Origin: an uncultured Porphyromonadaceae bacterium
GTDB taxonomy: Bacteria > Bacteroidota > Bacteroidia > Bacteroidales > Muribaculaceae
Assembly (NCBI GenBank): GCA_947176615.1
Contig: CAMWRO010000162.1
Span: forward strand, 1 to 6,863
Direction: 5' to 3'
Length of the DNA stretch: 6,863 nucleotides
Shown here: positions 6,604 to 6,863 of the stretch, one piece after another
Numbering within the stretch: position 1 is the stretch's first letter
How the letters are laid out: each line of letters starts with the position of its first letter
Program-made: the position numbers and the translations under genes
The notes under the pieces: generated by a model
Told to the model about the DNA's origin: nothing
Database searches by the model: none
Seen by the model: only the letters and a program-made list of their open reading frames with translations

Positions 6604-6863
6604 TTAAACGGGTATTGTTACCGCCACTTCCTCCAATTCGGCGCTGACGGGCGGCTGCAGCTTGGCAACGCGGATTTCGCCCCCGATAATCTGAGGATAG
6701 GCGGTAAGAAGCGACTTCTTTATATTATAGGCCACATGCTCGATGAGCTGTGACGGCTGGCACATAATTTCTTTTATGATATCAATGACTTCGGCGTAGC
6801 TTATCGTGCCTTCCAGCGCATCATATAAGAGGGCCTTTTCCATCGGACAGACTATCTTGACGC
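6604..6863 (-). CDS. folB: Dihydroneopterin aldolase FolB, 3' part only
   Basis: The open frame runs off the right edge of the window (upstream codons read V-K-I-V-C-P before the internal Met at 6843), so only about the last 85 residues are present. FolB cleaves 7,8-dihydroneopterin to 6-hydroxymethyl-dihydropterin and glycolaldehyde in folate synthesis. Numbered from that internal Met, the visible part shows TISYAEVIDIIKEIM (14-28; the Tyr matches the active-site Tyr of SYAEV/HYGEV in FolB), QLIEHVAYNI with the conserved Glu that binds the pterin ring, and RVAKLQPPVSAELEEVAV, whose Lys matches the catalytic Lys in the S. aureus TKENPP motif. The C-terminal order and spacing fit the whole family, whose full length is about 120 residues. 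It is the most upstream visible gene of the folB-GTPase-lpxB cluster; its promoter is outside the window. Confidence 0.85.
   Translation of the reverse strand, partial: VKIVCPMEKALLYDALEGTISYAEVIDIIKEIMCQPSQLIEHVAYNIKKSLLTAYPQIIGGEIRVAKLQPPVSAELEEVAVTIPV

Overview
The window most likely comes from a member of the Bacteroidales, possibly the Muribaculaceae. This rests on TAnnTTTG-type -7 elements in front of genes, the near absence of Shine-Dalgarno sequences, and Bacteroidetes-like protein families. These are a patatin/beta-barrel outer-membrane phospholipase, a short AlkD-like HEAT protein, and LpxB, the last implying a lipid A outer membrane. The family-level placement is inference. No mobile element, CRISPR array, tRNA or rRNA is visible.

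Layout. Positions 1-69 hold only the unidentifiable end of whatever lies upstream. A strong hairpin with T-tracts on both sides (68-109) separates it from the rest. A KilA-N domain DNA-binding protein follows on the plus strand (235-1044). It converges on a long minus-strand gene (1143-3449) for an exported patatin-like phospholipase with a C-terminal POTRA-like segment and beta-barrel. A 96-base divergent promoter region (3450-3545) separates that gene from a plus-strand AlkD-like HEAT protein (3546-4094). The stop codon of the HEAT gene directly abuts the stop codon of lpxB, with no base between.

The rest of the window is a tight minus-strand cluster, transcribed from the right edge leftward: folB (3' part only), a COG0523/CobW-family GTPase with a 26-histidine metal-binding segment, and lpxB. 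Gaps of 18 bases and 1 base suggest one transcript. It would join folate synthesis (FolB), metal, probably zinc, delivery (the GTPase) and lipid A synthesis (LpxB). The GTPase's C-terminal part resembles Bacillus subtilis ZagA/YciC, known to supply zinc to the folate enzyme FolE, so its place directly behind folB is the most suggestive functional link here. A second point of interest is a basic 17-residue insertion in LpxB, judged against the E. coli sequence from memory.

Most of the window is ordinary chromosomal housekeeping content. I do not see a clearly new multi-gene system; the findings are specific features of individual genes and their arrangement.
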